DNA of 5,383 nucleotides from assembly GCA_031257995.1 (NCBI GenBank), contig JAIRNN010000196.1:1-5383 (forward strand), written 5' to 3'. Origin of the DNA: Spirochaetaceae bacterium (GTDB lineage: Bacteria > Spirochaetota > Spirochaetia > Treponematales > Breznakiellaceae). Position 1 is the stretch's first letter, and each line of letters begins with the position of its first letter. The notes under the pieces were generated by a model. It was not told the DNA's origin, did no database searches, and saw nothing but the letters and a program-made list of their open reading frames with translations. Below, piece by piece: positions 1 to 5,139 of the stretch. Both the position numbers and the translations under genes were made by a program.

Positions 1-109
1 AGGTCTTGTTTTCCTTCCGTTTCCGTTGGGGGATGAAATCCTTGACCCGTTCCCACAACTCCTCCGTCAGTTCCCATGATTTGATCCCGCTTCCTTTTGC
101 TCTTTTCAT
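1..109 (-). CDS. IS5-family (DUF4096-type) transposase, N-terminal fragment
   Basis: This is the first 36 codons of a transposase that continues beyond the left edge. The protein begins MKRAKGSGIKSWELTEELWE and continues with a basic, Lys/Arg-rich stretch. The pattern W-E-L-T-E-E-L-W-E-R-V followed by a proline and basic residues matches the N-terminal helix of IS5-family DDE transposases, ahead of the catalytic core, which is not in the window. The start is the ATG at 109-107. It is preceded by AAGGAGGT at 117-110, only one base from GGAGG to the ATG, which is unusually tight. No alternative start lies between it and an in-frame TAG at 133-131. The gene reads in the same direction as the asnS operon, directly behind the acetyltransferase. 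Family assignment rests on recognition of a short fragment; DDE residues cannot be checked. Confidence 0.72.
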   Translation of the reverse strand, partial: MKRAKGSGIKSWELTEELWERVKDFIPQRKRKENKT

Positions 110-148
110 ACCTCCTTTATCGGCTCTTTCCTATTTGCGGATAAGCTC
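1..148 (-). mobile_element. 5' end of an IS5-type insertion sequence (right boundary in window)
   Basis: The element enters from the left edge and should end between the transposase start (109) and the acetyltransferase stop (149-151). Read on the minus strand, the sequence just after the stop is GAGCTTATCCGCAAATAG, a plausible terminal inverted repeat for this family. The four bases TTAA at 149-152 fit the short YTAR-like targets IS5 relatives prefer, so the stop codon of the upstream gene may itself be part of the target site. The partner end lies outside the window, so the inverted repeat and duplication cannot be confirmed. The boundary is inference, good to roughly 10 bases. Confidence 0.5.
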
Positions 149-646
149 TTAATCAGTGCTTCCTTCGATACGCAGTTTCCAGAAGGCTACGTCGGCCCAG
201 CGGCCAAATTTGAAGCCGAGTTCGTCCATGTTTGCCATTTTTTGAAAGCCGCATTTTTTGTGCAGGGCCTCGCTCGCATCATTGGGGACACCGAGGATGG
301 CCATGATAGAGTGTTTGCCGTATTTTTTCGCGTCATCAATGAGGAGTTTGAGCAGTTGGGTGCCAATGCCGGCTTTTTGCCGCCCGTTTTTGACGTAAAT
401 CGAGTCTTCCACCGTGAAACGGTAGGCGCTTCGATGGTGGTAGTAGTGCAGGTAGGCGTAGGCGATGAGTTCGCCGTCCTCTTCATATACATACCAGGGA
501 AAATCTTTCGTAACGGTTTCGATGCGCTCTTTCATCTCGGCAACGCTTACCGGCTCTTCTTCAAAGGTTACGACGGTGTTCAGCACGTAGTAGTTGTAGA
601 TGCCACAGATCGCCTGTGCGTCTTCCGGGGTAACCGGCCTAATCAT
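149..646 (-). CDS. GNAT-family N-acetyltransferase, phosphinothricin/methionine-sulfone acetyltransferase-like
   Basis: This is a complete 165-residue cytoplasmic enzyme expected to transfer acetyl from acetyl-CoA to an amino group. The family (Pat, and MnaT/YncA of E. coli) acts on phosphinothricin, methionine sulfone and similar amino-acid analogues. Diagnostic stretches are the N-terminal MIRPVTPEDA, the block around residues 62-85 (AYAYLHYYHHRSAY then TVEDSIYV), the acetyl-CoA motif A Q90-K-A-G-I-G95, and the closing GFKFGRW-ADVAFWKL. The frame stays open for 92 codons upstream, but that extension only shadows the methyltransferase tail. The ATG at 646-644 is chosen because homology starts exactly there and AGGA sits six bases upstream. 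It overlaps the end of the methyltransferase by 8 nt (ATGATTAG), so coupled translation is likely. The stop codon touches an insertion sequence, but the C-terminus looks full length. The true substrate is unknown. Confidence 0.88.
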   Translation of the reverse strand: MIRPVTPEDAQAICGIYNYYVLNTVVTFEEEPVSVAEMKERIETVTKDFPWYVYEEDGELIAYAYLHYYHHRSAYRFTVEDSIYVKNGRQKAGIGTQLLKLLIDDAKKYGKHSIMAILGVPNDASEALHKKCGFQKMANMDELGFKFGRWADVAFWKLRIEGSTD

Positions 647-2081
647 GTTCGTCCTGTCCGGTGTGTCCGGTAGGGCCGCCTTGCCCGGTTTGTTCTGTTT
701 GTTCGGTGCGGCCGCTCTGTGCGTCTTGTCCGGTATGCTCTGTTTGTCCGGTGCGTTCAAAGCGGCCGGCACGGTCGTCTTGCGCTGAAAACGGGTCGGG
801 AGCGGCAGGTTTGCGCGAGGCCCCGATCGACGAATCGTTGTTGAACACATAGAGGTACGTCTGGGTCGCGCCGTTCGTGATCTGCCGCACCGCATCGGCC
901 TTGCGCCCGAAATGGGATTCAAACCCGGTGTGGTCGGTGATCACGGCGAGTTTCCATGCGGGGAAACGGCTGCGGAGATGGGCCATGCGCTGGTAGACCG
1001 CCTCGGCTTCGGAGGTGTTCCCCATCCGGTTCCCATAGGGTGGGTTGGTCACAATAAAGCCTTCGCCCTCGTCTTCCGGCGCGCTGGTGTTTTCCATCGG
1101 CAGGAGCCGAAAGGCCGGTTGATGCGGAAAACGCGCGACAACCGGCTTTTTCACCGGTCTCGCGCCCGACACCTTTATCGTTACCGTTTTTGCGGGCGCG
1201 GTAGCGGACGTAGTAGCGGGCACGGCGTTTCCGCCTTTGGCAAGAGCCTCGGCACGGAGCATATTGGCCCGCGCCGCCTCGACCGCAGCCGGGTCCGAGT
1301 CGCTGCCCCCGATACGGATGCGGCGGCTGAAATCCACACGGGCGAGCAACTCTTTACGGATGGTTCTCTCGATGGTGTCGTCGGCGATGACAAGATCGGC
1401 GATGGCAAATTTCCGCCCGACTCCGGGCGCCATGTCCCACGCGAACATCGCCGCCTCAATGGCGATGGTGCCCGAACCGCAGAACGGGTCGTACAACGGA
1501 AATTTCCGCCGCCACCCGGACAACAGCAGAATGGCCGCCGCCGTTGTCTCGCGCAAAGGGGCAACGCCGCCTTCGATCCGGTAGCCGCGCTTAAACAGCG
1601 GGTCGCCGGAAATGTCCAGCATGATGGAAACCATGTCTTTTTCGATATAAACGCGAATATCCGCGATCTTGCCGTCTTCGGGCAACCGTTCCACCCCGTA
1701 ATGTTTACAGAGCCGGTCGGCCACCGCCTTGTGGATCATCGCCTGGATCGTCCGCTCGTCATCGAGTTTTGAACGGTTTGTTCGGGTTTTGCTCACGACA
1801 ACGCCCATGCCGCCGGGGATATATTTCTCCCATTCCACATTGCCCGCGTTGTCAAACATCAGGTCAAAGTCTTGCGCCGGGTAACGGGCCGCTTCGATCA
1901 GCACTCTGTCCGCGACCCTAAGACAAAAGAGCGCCCGGTATAGATTTTCGATTGACGCGAAAAATCGGACGCGGCCGAAACTGGTATCGAGTACGGTTAT
2001 CCCCAGATGTTTCAACTCGTTAGAGACAACCTTTTCCGCGCCTACCGCGCACAATGCAATTGCCGTTTCTTCGTTTTTCAT
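639..2081 (-). CDS. THUMP-domain SAM-dependent rRNA guanine-N2 methyltransferase (RlmL/YpsC-like, COG0116)
   Basis: The 480-residue protein probably methylates a 23S rRNA guanine; the E. coli relative RlmL makes m2G2445. Residues 1-60 are the ferredoxin-like N-terminus and about 65-160 the THUMP RNA-binding domain. The Rossmann-type methyltransferase follows, with SAM motif YDPFCGSGT (197-205), acidic motif GSDSDP (259-264), catalytic N-P-P-Y-G (346-350) and a terminal NG-TQTYLYVF block (403-413). Stand-alone relatives are about 370-390 residues. The excess is an Ala/Thr/Pro-rich insert at roughly 280-340, between the acidic motif and NPPY, and a 65-residue hydrophilic tail (about 415-480) built from a degenerate repeat. 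The start ATG at 2081-2079 lies 3 nt after the asnS stop with no clear Shine-Dalgarno, implying re-initiation after asnS. The catalytic core looks intact. The exact target guanine is inferred from family only. Confidence 0.9.
   Translation of the reverse strand: MKNEETAIALCAVGAEKVVSNELKHLGITVLDTSFGRVRFFASIENLYRALFCLRVADRVLIEAARYPAQDFDLMFDNAGNVEWEKYIPGGMGVVVSKTRTNRSKLDDERTIQAMIHKAVADRLCKHYGVERLPEDGKIADIRVYIEKDMVSIMLDISGDPLFKRGYRIEGGVAPLRETTAAAILLLSGWRRKFPLYDPFCGSGTIAIEAAMFAWDMAPGVGRKFAIADLVIADDTIERTIRKELLARVDFSRRIRIGGSDSDPAAVEAARANMLRAEALAKGGNAVPATTSATAPAKTVTIKVSGARPVKKPVVARFPHQPAFRLLPMENTSAPEDEGEGFIVTNPPYGNRMGNTSEAEAVYQRMAHLRSRFPAWKLAVITDHTGFESHFGRKADAVRQITNGATQTYLYVFNNDSSIGASRKPAAPDPFSAQDDRAGRFERTGQTEHTGQDAQSGRTEQTEQTGQGGPTGHTGQDEHD
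681..755 (-). repeat. Degenerate 45-bp-period direct repeat in the methyltransferase tail
   Basis: Two 30-bp copies, 681-710 and 726-755, match at 26 of 30 positions and start 45 bp apart. On the minus strand they encode RTEQTEQTGQ (residues 458-467) and RTGQTEHTGQ (443-452). Shorter echoes of the same TGTCCGGT-like unit continue at 655-672, coding T-G-H-T-G-Q. Each unit is a multiple of three, so copy-number change preserves the reading frame. The repeat ends just before the overlapping start of the acetyltransferase. Confidence 0.8.
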
Positions 2082-2084
2082 AAG

Positions 2085-3452
2085 TTATGGAGCCGCTTGC
2101 CCGACCGCCCTCGGATAGGGTATCACATCACGGATATTGACCATCCCGGTAACATACTGGATGAGCCGTTCAAACCCCAGCCCAAATCCCGAATGCGGCG
2201 CGCTTCCATAGCGGCGTAAATCAAGATACCACGAATACGCATTTGTGTCCATACCCAGCGATTTCATACGTTTCTCCAGCTTTTCAAGATCCGCCTCACG
2301 CTCGGAACCGCCGATAATCTCGCCCAGCCGGGGAACCAGCACGTCCATCGCCCGCACGGTCTTCCCGTCGTCATTCATCTTCATATAGAAAGCTTTTATC
2401 GAGGCCGGATAGTCGGTAACAATCACCGGCCCGCGCGCAACCTCCTCGGTCAAAAACGTTTCGTGCTCGCTTTGCAAGTCGAACCCCCATGAAGGCTTGA
2501 ACACGAACCGTCCGGCGTTCTTCCCAAGCTCGGCAACCGCGTCCGTGTACGGGATATGCGTAAACTTCGATGAGACAACGGCGGAGAGCGTGTCAATGAG
2601 GCCGGGCCGGATGCGCTTGTCGAAGAATGCCAAATCATCCCCGCACTCCTCAAGAGCCGTCCCCAGCAGAAATTTGATAAAATCCTCGGCGAGGGCCATG
2701 TTGTCCCGCAACTCGAAAAACGCCGCTTCAGGCTCAATCATCCAGAACTCGGCGAGGTGGCGGGCGGTATTTGAGTTTTCGGCGCGGAAAGTCGGCCCAA
2801 ACGTATACACGCGGGAAAGCGCCATCGCATAAGTCTCCGCTTCGAGCTGCCCGGACACCGTAAGATAGGCGTTTCTCCCGAAAAACGGCCGCTTTTCCCC
2901 ATCCGGCCCGGCGATGTCGGCGGAAACCCGAAACATCGCCCCCGCGCCCTCCGCGTCCGAGGCCGTGATCACCGGCGTATGCACATACTGAAACCCGCGC
3001 TCCTTGAAAAAAGCGTGTACGGCAAACGCGAGACTGCTCCTCACCCGCGCAACCGCCCCAAACGTGTTGGTACGCGCCCGCAGATGGCTCATCTCCCGCA
3101 AGAATTCCAGCGAGTGCCGCTTCTTTTGTAGCGGATACCCCGCGCCCGCCTCCCCGATCACCCGAATGGTTTTCGCCGCAAGCTCACACACCTGCCCCGC
3201 CGCCGGAGACTCAGCCAGCGTCCCCTCGACCACGACCGCCGCCCCGGTAACCGCCTTCGCCAGCTCCGCCTCTATTTCCGTCGGCAGCCCCGCCTCCCGG
3301 TTAAACGTACATTGCAAGTTCGCCATGCACGACCCGTCATTCACCTCGACAAAAACCACGCTTTTCATGTCGCGCTTCGTCCGCACCCAGCCCCGCGCCG
3401 TCCACGCGGCCCCGAACACCGGATTCGCCAGTGCCTCTTTCAAAAGATCCAT
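2085..3452 (-). CDS. asnS: Asparagine--tRNA ligase (AsnRS, class IIb)
   Basis: The cytoplasmic enzyme charges tRNA-Asn with asparagine using ATP. The 455-residue length is normal for bacterial AsnRS. The N-terminal OB-fold anticodon-binding domain spans about 15-105, with GWVRTKRDMK and VNDGS. The class II core has TVSGQLEAE (198-206), VYTFGPTFRAENSNTARH running into EFWMIEPE (motif 2, about 215-242), GEIIGGSERE (377-386), and motif 3 GFGLGFERL (422-430) followed by NIRDVIPYPR. The SGQL/E and FRAENSNT signatures, with no GAD insertion domain, separate it from bacterial AspRS. The gene heads a three-gene operon. The start at 3452-3450 has AAGGA only one base away, too close for a normal ribosome binding site, and its predicted promoter would give an almost leaderless transcript. 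A genome with AsnRS may not need the GatCAB route for Asn-tRNA, but that cannot be tested here. Confidence 0.97.
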   Translation of the reverse strand: MDLLKEALANPVFGAAWTARGWVRTKRDMKSVVFVEVNDGSCMANLQCTFNREAGLPTEIEAELAKAVTGAAVVVEGTLAESPAAGQVCELAAKTIRVIGEAGAGYPLQKKRHSLEFLREMSHLRARTNTFGAVARVRSSLAFAVHAFFKERGFQYVHTPVITASDAEGAGAMFRVSADIAGPDGEKRPFFGRNAYLTVSGQLEAETYAMALSRVYTFGPTFRAENSNTARHLAEFWMIEPEAAFFELRDNMALAEDFIKFLLGTALEECGDDLAFFDKRIRPGLIDTLSAVVSSKFTHIPYTDAVAELGKNAGRFVFKPSWGFDLQSEHETFLTEEVARGPVIVTDYPASIKAFYMKMNDDGKTVRAMDVLVPRLGEIIGGSEREADLEKLEKRMKSLGMDTNAYSWYLDLRRYGSAPHSGFGLGFERLIQYVTGMVNIRDVIPYPRAVGQAAP

Positions 3453-3458
3453 ATCCTT

Positions 3459-3487
3459 ATCATACTACAAAATGTGTGAAATGCCAA
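3459..3487 (-). promoter_or_regulatory. Predicted sigma-70-type promoter of the asnS operon
   Basis: On the minus strand, -35 TTGGCA (3487-3482; 5 of 6 consensus matches), a 17-bp spacer, and -10 TATGAT (3464-3459; 5 of 6). The -10 ends six bases before the asnS ATG, so transcription would begin at or within a base or two of the start codon. The -35 hexamer lies inside the left arm of the inverted repeat described separately, so anything binding that repeat could interfere with polymerase. Predicted from sequence only. Confidence 0.62.
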
Positions 3488-3573
3488 ACACCCCTCATGT
3501 TTTGTTCACAATTCGTATGCCGGATGAAACTATTTCAAAACATAAGGTTGTGCTAGGCGTGTTTTGGCATTTC
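3478..3573. repeat. Long imperfect palindrome (two nested inverted repeats) upstream of asnS
   Basis: The outer arms are 3478-3495 and 3555-3573. Both read GAAATGCCAAA(A)CAC(C/G)CCT outside to inside, 18 versus 19 bp with one single-base gap and one mismatch. The inner arms are ATGTTTTG (3497-3504) and CAAAACAT (3536-3543), perfectly complementary, around a 31-bp centre. The whole unit is 96 bp. It could be a MITE-like insertion, a REP/BIME-type palindrome or a bipartite operator. No obvious target duplication flanks it. The asnS -35 hexamer lies in its left arm, and the predicted transcript starts beyond it, so it is not an attenuator or T-box for asnS. Confidence 0.68.
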
Positions 3574-3747
3574 CGCATGGCTGACAAAATCGAATGAGAA
3601 ATTATGCCGCAATGTCGTGAAGAAAAAAGTCTGTGGATTTTCACGAATTAAGAGAAGTATAGGGCAAAGAATCTGAGCAGCCATGGCTTCACCCATCTCA
3701 TCTGCGTTCCTCTGTGGATAACCGTGATGCCGCGTTTCGGTCAAATC
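3574..3747. other. Gene-free stretch with paired CTGTGGAT motifs, one a perfect DnaA-box 9-mer
   Basis: This is the rest of the 330-bp gap between asnS and the GerMN gene. TCTGTGGAT occurs twice in the same orientation, at 3630-3638 and 3711-3719. The second continues to TGTGGATAA (3713-3721), the exact complement of the DnaA-box consensus TTATCCACA; the first matches 7 of 9. CATCTGCGTTCCTCTGTGG at 3699-3717 also resembles the low-complexity ATCTGCG/CTGTGG intergenic repeats seen in many bacterial genomes, so the DnaA match may be incidental. No cluster of boxes, AT-rich unwinding element or replication gene supports an origin. I see no coding region here: the one short minus-strand frame has no family resemblance. 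Confidence 0.4.
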
Positions 3748-3776
3748 TTGTCAAAAACGATTTTCCGTGATATACC
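3748..3776 (+). promoter_or_regulatory. Predicted promoter of the GerMN-domain gene
   Basis: -35 TTGTCA (3748-3753; 5 of 6), a 17-bp spacer, and -10 TATACC (3771-3776; 4 of 6), strengthened by an extended -10 TGA just before it (3768-3770). The -10 ends six bases before the ATG at 3783 and there is no Shine-Dalgarno, so the transcript is predicted to be leaderless. This is the same geometry as the asnS promoter. Confidence 0.6.
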
Positions 3777-3782
3777 ATAATC

Positions 3783-4532
3783 ATGAAGAAAGCGGGTAAG
3801 CGGAAGAAAAGTAAAAACGCATATATCATTCCTCTGTTTTGGGTCGCGTTTGCCGGGGTGATAGTCCTGTTGTTTGTTGTCAATATGCCGCGGATACGGC
3901 AGACGGTGAACGCCACACGTCTCGGCGAACGGATCGGGGGAGTGCCGCCGGAAGTTGAAGACGGCATTCCGGAGATTGAGCCGGTAGCACCGGTCATTAA
4001 TGAGGAAGATTATCCTTCGCTTGAAGACGCGCTTGCCCATCTGAACGATGCTATCACGGGGCAGGAAAGTCAAAACGCCGCGAAAAATCCCGCTGTTCCG
4101 GCGGATATTCGCGAACGTTCCGTCTACTTTATGCGGATGGATACCGACGGACTCCTCGTCCGCACCGAGGAAAAGCGGCAGATGGCACATTCATCTACGC
4201 CTCTTCTGGATACGATTAACGTTCTGCTCGCCGGAACGACGGCGGCAGAAGAGGCGCGTGGGATAACGACGCTTATCCCTCCCGCAACGGTTCTAATTGA
4301 TGCCGCGATCCGGGGCAATACGGCCGTCCTCAACTTTAACGAAAATTTTATGTTTAACAATTACGGCGCGGAAGGATACCTCGCGCAACTCCGTCAAATC
4401 ATCTGGACGGCGACCGAATTTCCCAGCGTAAAAAACGTCCAGTTTCTCATTGAAGGCCAGCGCATTGATTTTTTGGGGGACAACATCAGACTTGACCAGC
4501 CGATTTCACGGGAGGATTTAGGCCGGTTTTAG
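3783..4532 (+). CDS. Membrane-anchored GerMN-domain protein
   Basis: The 249-residue protein starts with a Lys/Arg-rich segment (residues 1-12) and one hydrophobic helix (about 14-34, YIIPLFWVAFAGVIVLLFVV). This predicts an inner-membrane anchor with the rest outside the cytoplasm. Residues about 55-110 form an acidic, Pro-rich linker. A GerMN domain follows (about 111-232), recognised by LLDTINVLLAG, E-E-A-R-G-I-T-T-L-I-P-P, AVLNFNENF, QIIWTATEF and VQFLIEGQ. GerMN domains occur in spore-germination GerM and in non-sporulating bacteria, usually tied to the cell envelope; no enzymatic activity is established and none is claimed. No better start is available: the ATG lacks a Shine-Dalgarno, but the next Met (residue 35) would remove the anchor. 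The gene is transcribed divergently from asnS and stands alone. Its role in this organism is unknown. Confidence 0.85.
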   Translation: MKKAGKRKKSKNAYIIPLFWVAFAGVIVLLFVVNMPRIRQTVNATRLGERIGGVPPEVEDGIPEIEPVAPVINEEDYPSLEDALAHLNDAITGQESQNAAKNPAVPADIRERSVYFMRMDTDGLLVRTEEKRQMAHSSTPLLDTINVLLAGTTAAEEARGITTLIPPATVLIDAAIRGNTAVLNFNENFMFNNYGAEGYLAQLRQIIWTATEFPSVKNVQFLIEGQRIDFLGDNIRLDQPISREDLGRF

Positions 4533-4589
4533 CAAGCCCCACTCATCCGCCGTTCCTATAGCACTCCTGCCAAGAAAATAAAAGGAGGA

Positions 4590-4715
4590 TGGAGAGGGGA
4601 AGTCTCCCCCTCGCTACAGCCCGCCGCCCGCAAGCGGGCTTAGGGTCTTACGCTACCCCCTCTACGGTGCTGCCCCCGTAACGCCCCCGCCGGGGGATGC
4701 CTCCCCCGGTCCCCC
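4590..4715. repeat. GC-rich multi-hairpin intergenic repeat element
   Basis: This block fills most of the 208-bp gap between the convergent GerMN and CopZ-like genes and is far richer in G+C than its surroundings. It contains GGGGA-AGTC-TCCCC (4596-4609), AGCCCGC/GCGGGCT (4618-4640, 9-base loop) and CCGGGGGA-TGCC-TCCCCCGG (4690-4709, eight perfect pairs). C5 tracts at 4606, 4656, 4673, 4684, 4703 and 4711 give six G5 tracts on the minus strand. It looks like a dispersed REP-like or MITE-like repeat rather than a gene. That it recurs in the genome is inferred from style and from the RAYT-like gene nearby. Confidence 0.6.
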
Positions 4716-4724
4716 GATGTTTTT
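4690..4724 (+). terminator. Possible weak terminator of the GerMN gene
   Basis: The strongest hairpin in the gap (8 perfect GC-rich pairs, 4-base loop TGCC, 4690-4709) is followed on the plus strand by TTTTT at 4720-4724. The T run starts ten bases after the stem rather than directly at it, so this is a poor textbook terminator, and the hairpin may only be part of the repeat. No T run follows the stem on the minus strand, so it does not suit the CopZ-like gene. Confidence 0.3.
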
Positions 4725-4740
4725 GAACAGATTCTAAGTG

Positions 4741-4944
4741 TTACACGACCTCGAAACCCTCTTCGGTTATCGCGGTTTTGACTTGGCCGAGAGCATTGTC
4801 ATCAGGATACTGAAACGACACATTGCCCGAACCTAAATCAACCTTCACGCACTTGACTCCCGCGACACTTTTTGCCGCCTTCGTAACAGCCGCCACACAG
4901 TGGTCGCACGTCATACCTTTCACGTTCAGCGTTGTTTTCGCCAT
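4741..4944 (-). CDS. copZ: Heavy-metal-associated (HMA) domain protein, CopZ-like copper chaperone
   Basis: The 67-residue protein is a single ferredoxin-like HMA domain that binds Cu(I) or a similar soft metal through two cysteines and normally hands it to a P-type ATPase such as CopA. The metal site GMTCDHC is at residues 10-16 (C13 and C16), preceded by a first strand (TTLNVKG) and followed by helix 1. VKCVKVDLGSGNVSFQY then gives strands 2 and 3, with an extra cysteine at 32. The start ATG at 4944-4942 fits the family length and has GGGGG six bases upstream; the open frame upstream adds 17 residues without homology. No ATPase or CopY/CsoR regulator is in the window, so it is a solo gene here, and copper rather than mercury or zinc is inferred from the motif and the stand-alone architecture. 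Confidence 0.9.
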   Translation of the reverse strand: MAKTTLNVKGMTCDHCVAAVTKAAKSVAGVKCVKVDLGSGNVSFQYPDDNALGQVKTAITEEGFEVV

Positions 4945-4958
4945 AAAATACCCCCATA

Positions 4959-4964
4959 AGTATA
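4959..4964 (-). promoter_or_regulatory. Candidate -10 element of the CopZ-like gene
   Basis: TATACT on the minus strand (5 of 6 consensus matches), preceded by an AT-rich stretch. No convincing -35 lies 16-18 bases upstream (TTCTGT is the closest). The start would fall about 8 bases before the ATG, again a very short leader. No obvious metal-regulator palindrome was seen. Confidence 0.3.
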
Positions 4965-5123
4965 AATTTGCCCATTCGGAAACAGAAGTTTCCAAACCCG
5001 TTTATTGTATCACGCATGAAAAAAAATGAAAAGCAGGCTTCCGCTTCACGATTTCTCACTTTTTTCATACTTTTTTCGTGTCAAATTAAAGCAATACGGC
5101 TGCCAACCGCATATATATAGTGT

Positions 5124-5139
5124 ACGGAGGCATTGTATG
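5124..5139 (+). promoter_or_regulatory. Strong ribosome binding site and start codon of the RAYT-like gene
   Basis: ACGGAGG (5124-5130) sits six bases before ATG (5137-5139), the best Shine-Dalgarno/start pair in the window. It fixes the intended start of the following gene and shows that the TAA two codons later falls inside the original coding sequence. AT-rich ATATATATAG (5111-5120) upstream could hold a -10, but no -35 stands out. Confidence 0.7.

Noticed and set aside
912..1772. 286-codon open frame on the plus strand opposite the methyltransferase
   Set aside because: It is antisense to a gene with clear SAM and NPPY motifs, is Arg/Gly/His-rich without family resemblance, and has no promoter; it is a GC-driven shadow.
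3004..3597. 197-codon plus-strand open frame across the start of asnS
   Set aside because: Antisense to the AsnRS OB-fold and catalytic core, composition typical of a shadow frame, and it runs on into the palindrome.
3453..3600. T-box or attenuator leader for asnS
   Set aside because: The predicted transcription start is at the ATG, so the palindrome is not transcribed with asnS; there is no T-box consensus and no terminator T run.
3553..3744. 63-codon minus-strand frame in the intergenic region
   Set aside because: It overlaps a repeat-like CTGTGG/CTGCG sequence and one palindrome arm, with no ribosome binding site or family resemblance.
3574..3782. Replication origin
   Set aside because: Only one perfect DnaA box and one poor one, with no AT-rich unwinding element and no dnaA, dnaN or gyrase genes nearby.
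4589..4681. 30-codon ORF starting at the ATG directly after AAAGGAGG in the GC-rich block
   Set aside because: The Shine-Dalgarno directly abuts the ATG, the product is low-complexity, and the stretch is explained by the hairpin repeat.
4618..4709. CRISPR array
   Set aside because: The hairpins differ in sequence and spacing, and there are no regular repeats with spacers.
5011..5083. A-rich/T-rich inverted repeat (5011-5033 against 5062-5083) as a terminator
   Set aside because: The pairing is imperfect, mostly A-T with a long loop, and both neighbouring genes point away from it, so nothing needs terminating here.
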